A DNA stretch of 42,118 nucleotides from a virus. Of this stretch, positions 40,566 to 42,118 are shown one piece after another; position 1 is the stretch's first letter; every line of letters starts with the position of its first letter. The notes beneath the pieces are model-generated. The model made no database searches. It worked only from the letters and a program-made list of their open reading frames with translations, and was not told the DNA's origin. The position numbers were made by a program, and so were the translations under genes. The stretch spans positions 1 through 42,118 of IMG/VR virus record IMGVR_UViG_3300008952_000105, one strand, 5' to 3'.

Positions 40566-42118
40566 ATGGCAAAAAAGATTTTATCACCCCTATCTCACAA
40601 CTACGGAAGAAACGATTGGCTTAAACTAGGAACCGACTTTAGCGATCCAGATCGTCCAAAGGTCTCCGGCGTTGGGACGGCTGTTGAGTGGTCTTCCAGA
40701 TCGAGTCAGGGACATCACTGGTCTCACAGGCATCCGTTCAAAAGTAACAAGGCACCTGATTCGGAGATGGATCTAGCTACCCTAGCGGCAGAGTGGCGGA
40801 CCAGGTGTAGCATTTACCCACTCCAAGCAGGGATAAAACCAAGTAATATCGAGACCATAATAAGAGAGGGGCTCATGTGGGACCACTATGTCGGTCGCCT
40901 TACTACCATCAAAGGCGAAGAACCTCAATACGGCTCCAGATCGGCGAAATCCGAAAAGGTTATTTTAATCAAACAGCATGGAACGGACATACCATGGGGA
41001 TTAGGGGATCAAAATAATAGGGTCAAATTTACGGTTTTCGACGGCATCGTCAGAGACGGAGGAACCTGGTATGTAGCAGATTTTATGGGAAGAGAGTATG
41101 CAGGATCTAGATCATGGTACAATCCCAGGAACGACATGACTGTAGCCAGAGAGGACCTCCCGAAAAAATGGCTTGAGAGTCTCCAGAAGCCTGCAAGGAC
41201 TCAGGAAGAACTAGAATTAAAGTACTTCTTGAGTTTGAGTCGCTACTCAATCCGTGTACCTGCTGGCGATAAAGAATGGGATATGACAAGGTCAGGCACA
41301 AGCATGTTCCCGGTGGGAGCCACCCACGCCCGATTTGAAATAAACGACAAATCCGGATTGTGGTATTGGCAGGAAAAACTACCAGACTGGGAGCTTCTCT
41401 CGGTAGACGAGAAAGATGAACTTCTACAAAATTTGGTCATCGCGGGTATGCATAAACAAGAAGCCGATACTGCCGGTGCCGACCAAATTAAATCACGAGA
41501 ATTCCTGAATACATTTTTCGACGACGCAGCAGTCGAGTTTCGAAAAGAACAAAGAAGCGCAATAGAGTCGGGCGAGCTTGACCGCGACGATAGCTGCCTT
41601 CTTGCTACTGCTGGAAAGCGCCAGGACAAAGATTGTTTCGAAGGAAGACTGGACAAGGCACTATCCGCAGATTATGCCCAAGTTTGGATCGAACAGGGAA
41701 AGGCTCCACCCATCATAACAAGGACGATAAATGAAAAGAAGCCACTCTCTCAGACGGAAAAGGATCAAATCGCTGGCAAGGCTGCCATAGCATGTGCCCC
41801 CTCGCAAGACAATCCCCAGTGGGTCCAGCATGTGAGAGACTTAGCCGTATCAAAAATATATGGAGGCTCAGGTGGTAATGCAAATTGGTATATAAAGGAA
41901 TATCCGTACCTTGAATACGACGAAGGCCACGCCGGTATGTTTGGAGGCGGACAGGCATACACTGAGAAAGGTTTCCGCGACAAGATAACTGGAGTTATTG
42001 CCGGCTCAACCACCGAAGCCGCCCGCGACTGGGAATCAAGGAATGTTGGTTTTTTTGAGACAAATATATCAAACTATATTAGAGTGAATGGACTTCTGGG
42101 TACCACAATAGAATACAA
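40566..42118 (+). CDS. Large baseplate-region protein (3'-truncated by window edge)
   Basis: An open frame from ATG at 40566 continues without a stop to the window end, at least 517 residues. It begins MAKKILSPLSHNYGRNDWLK, then GVGTAVEWSSRSSQGHHWSH. The middle holds FDGIVRDGGTWYVADFMGREYAGSRSW (split near 155-185), a SMFPVGATHARFEIND segment, and helical acidic parts. Late parts have GGSGGNANWYIKEYPYLEYDEG and GLLGTTIEY. No enzyme motif or T4 protein is recognised. Position right after the gp53-like gene, 5 bases apart, suggests a large baseplate or hub component. It is weakly supported beyond being a real gene: codon use and spacing match its neighbours. Confidence 0.6.
   Translation, partial: MAKKILSPLSHNYGRNDWLKLGTDFSDPDRPKVSGVGTAVEWSSRSSQGHHWSHRHPFKSNKAPDSEMDLATLAAEWRTRCSIYPLQAGIKPSNIETIIREGLMWDHYVGRLTTIKGEEPQYGSRSAKSEKVILIKQHGTDIPWGLGDQNNRVKFTVFDGIVRDGGTWYVADFMGREYAGSRSWYNPRNDMTVAREDLPKKWLESLQKPARTQEELELKYFLSLSRYSIRVPAGDKEWDMTRSGTSMFPVGATHARFEINDKSGLWYWQEKLPDWELLSVDEKDELLQNLVIAGMHKQEADTAGADQIKSREFLNTFFDDAAVEFRKEQRSAIESGELDRDDSCLLATAGKRQDKDCFEGRLDKALSADYAQVWIEQGKAPPIITRTINEKKPLSQTEKDQIAGKAAIACAPSQDNPQWVQHVRDLAVSKIYGGSGGNANWYIKEYPYLEYDEGHAGMFGGGQAYTEKGFRDKITGVIAGSTTEAARDWESRNVGFFETNISNYIRVNGLLGTTIEY

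Noticed and set aside
1-42118. tRNA genes, insertion sequences, integrase or attachment sites
   Set aside because: No cloverleaf-like segment, transposase, integrase or terminal repeat was seen in gaps or frames; gaps are too short to hide most of these.

Overview
The window is a contiguous piece of the genome of a contractile-tailed phage (myovirus) of the T4-type superfamily, distant from T4 itself. The evidence is a co-directional run of T4-type morphogenesis genes: large terminase, portal, prohead protease, scaffold, major capsid protein, neck and tail-completion proteins, sheath, tube, a T4 gp26-type protein, tape measure and a LysM-like baseplate wedge protein. Overall sequence style and several small protein families resemble marine phages. 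The lysis block looks built for a Gram-negative envelope. The host cannot be read from this window. All recognised genes are on the + strand, packed with short gaps or start/stop overlaps. The longest gaps are about 160-170 bp (23446-23604 and 27376-27547), and I see no tRNA, CRISPR array or insertion sequence.

Layout. 1-869: 3' part of a virion structural gene cut by the window edge. 873-6349: a J-domain protein, then a DNA-processing block of RuvC-like resolvase, DnaG-type primase, a small helical protein, and one 1033-residue polypeptide that joins an Mre11/SbcD (T4 gp47-type) nuclease to a Rad50/SbcC (gp46-type) ATPase. 6359-7423: three small membrane proteins, a probable lysis cassette. 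7437-18694: packaging and head assembly (TerL, portal, prohead protease, scaffold, major capsid protein). Embedded in this block are a DUF1360-like membrane protein, a 33-codon leader-like ORF and a phage ribosomal protein bS21. 18820-23445: probable capsid accessory proteins, neck and tail completion, and small proteins. 23605-27375: a 1256-residue repeat-bearing fibre-like protein. 27548-40560: an oversized sheath, tube, gp26-like protein with a small +1-frame overlapping partner, a 105-residue protein, two tandem paralogous tape-measure-like proteins, a baseplate/tube-cap candidate and a gp53-like protein. 40566-end: a large baseplate-region gene running off the window.

Expression signals. 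A 7-base motif, CTA[A/T]TTA, recurs about 20-70 bases upstream of start codons in most real gaps of the late region. It is probably the core of this phage's late promoter. Three clear rho-independent terminators follow the capsid gene, the gene after it, and the fibre gene. A near-consensus sigma70 promoter precedes the nuclease/ATPase fusion, and an extended -10 promoter candidate precedes the gp26-like gene. Five consecutive genes between tube and tube cap use GTG or TTG starts, unlike their ATG-started neighbours.

Most noteworthy are the one-chain Mre11-Rad50 machine, the duplicated tape measures, the shared late-promoter motif, the phage bS21 inside the head operon, the phage J-domain protein, and the 99-residue duplication in the fibre that is nearly invariant as protein but has diverged at synonymous sites.
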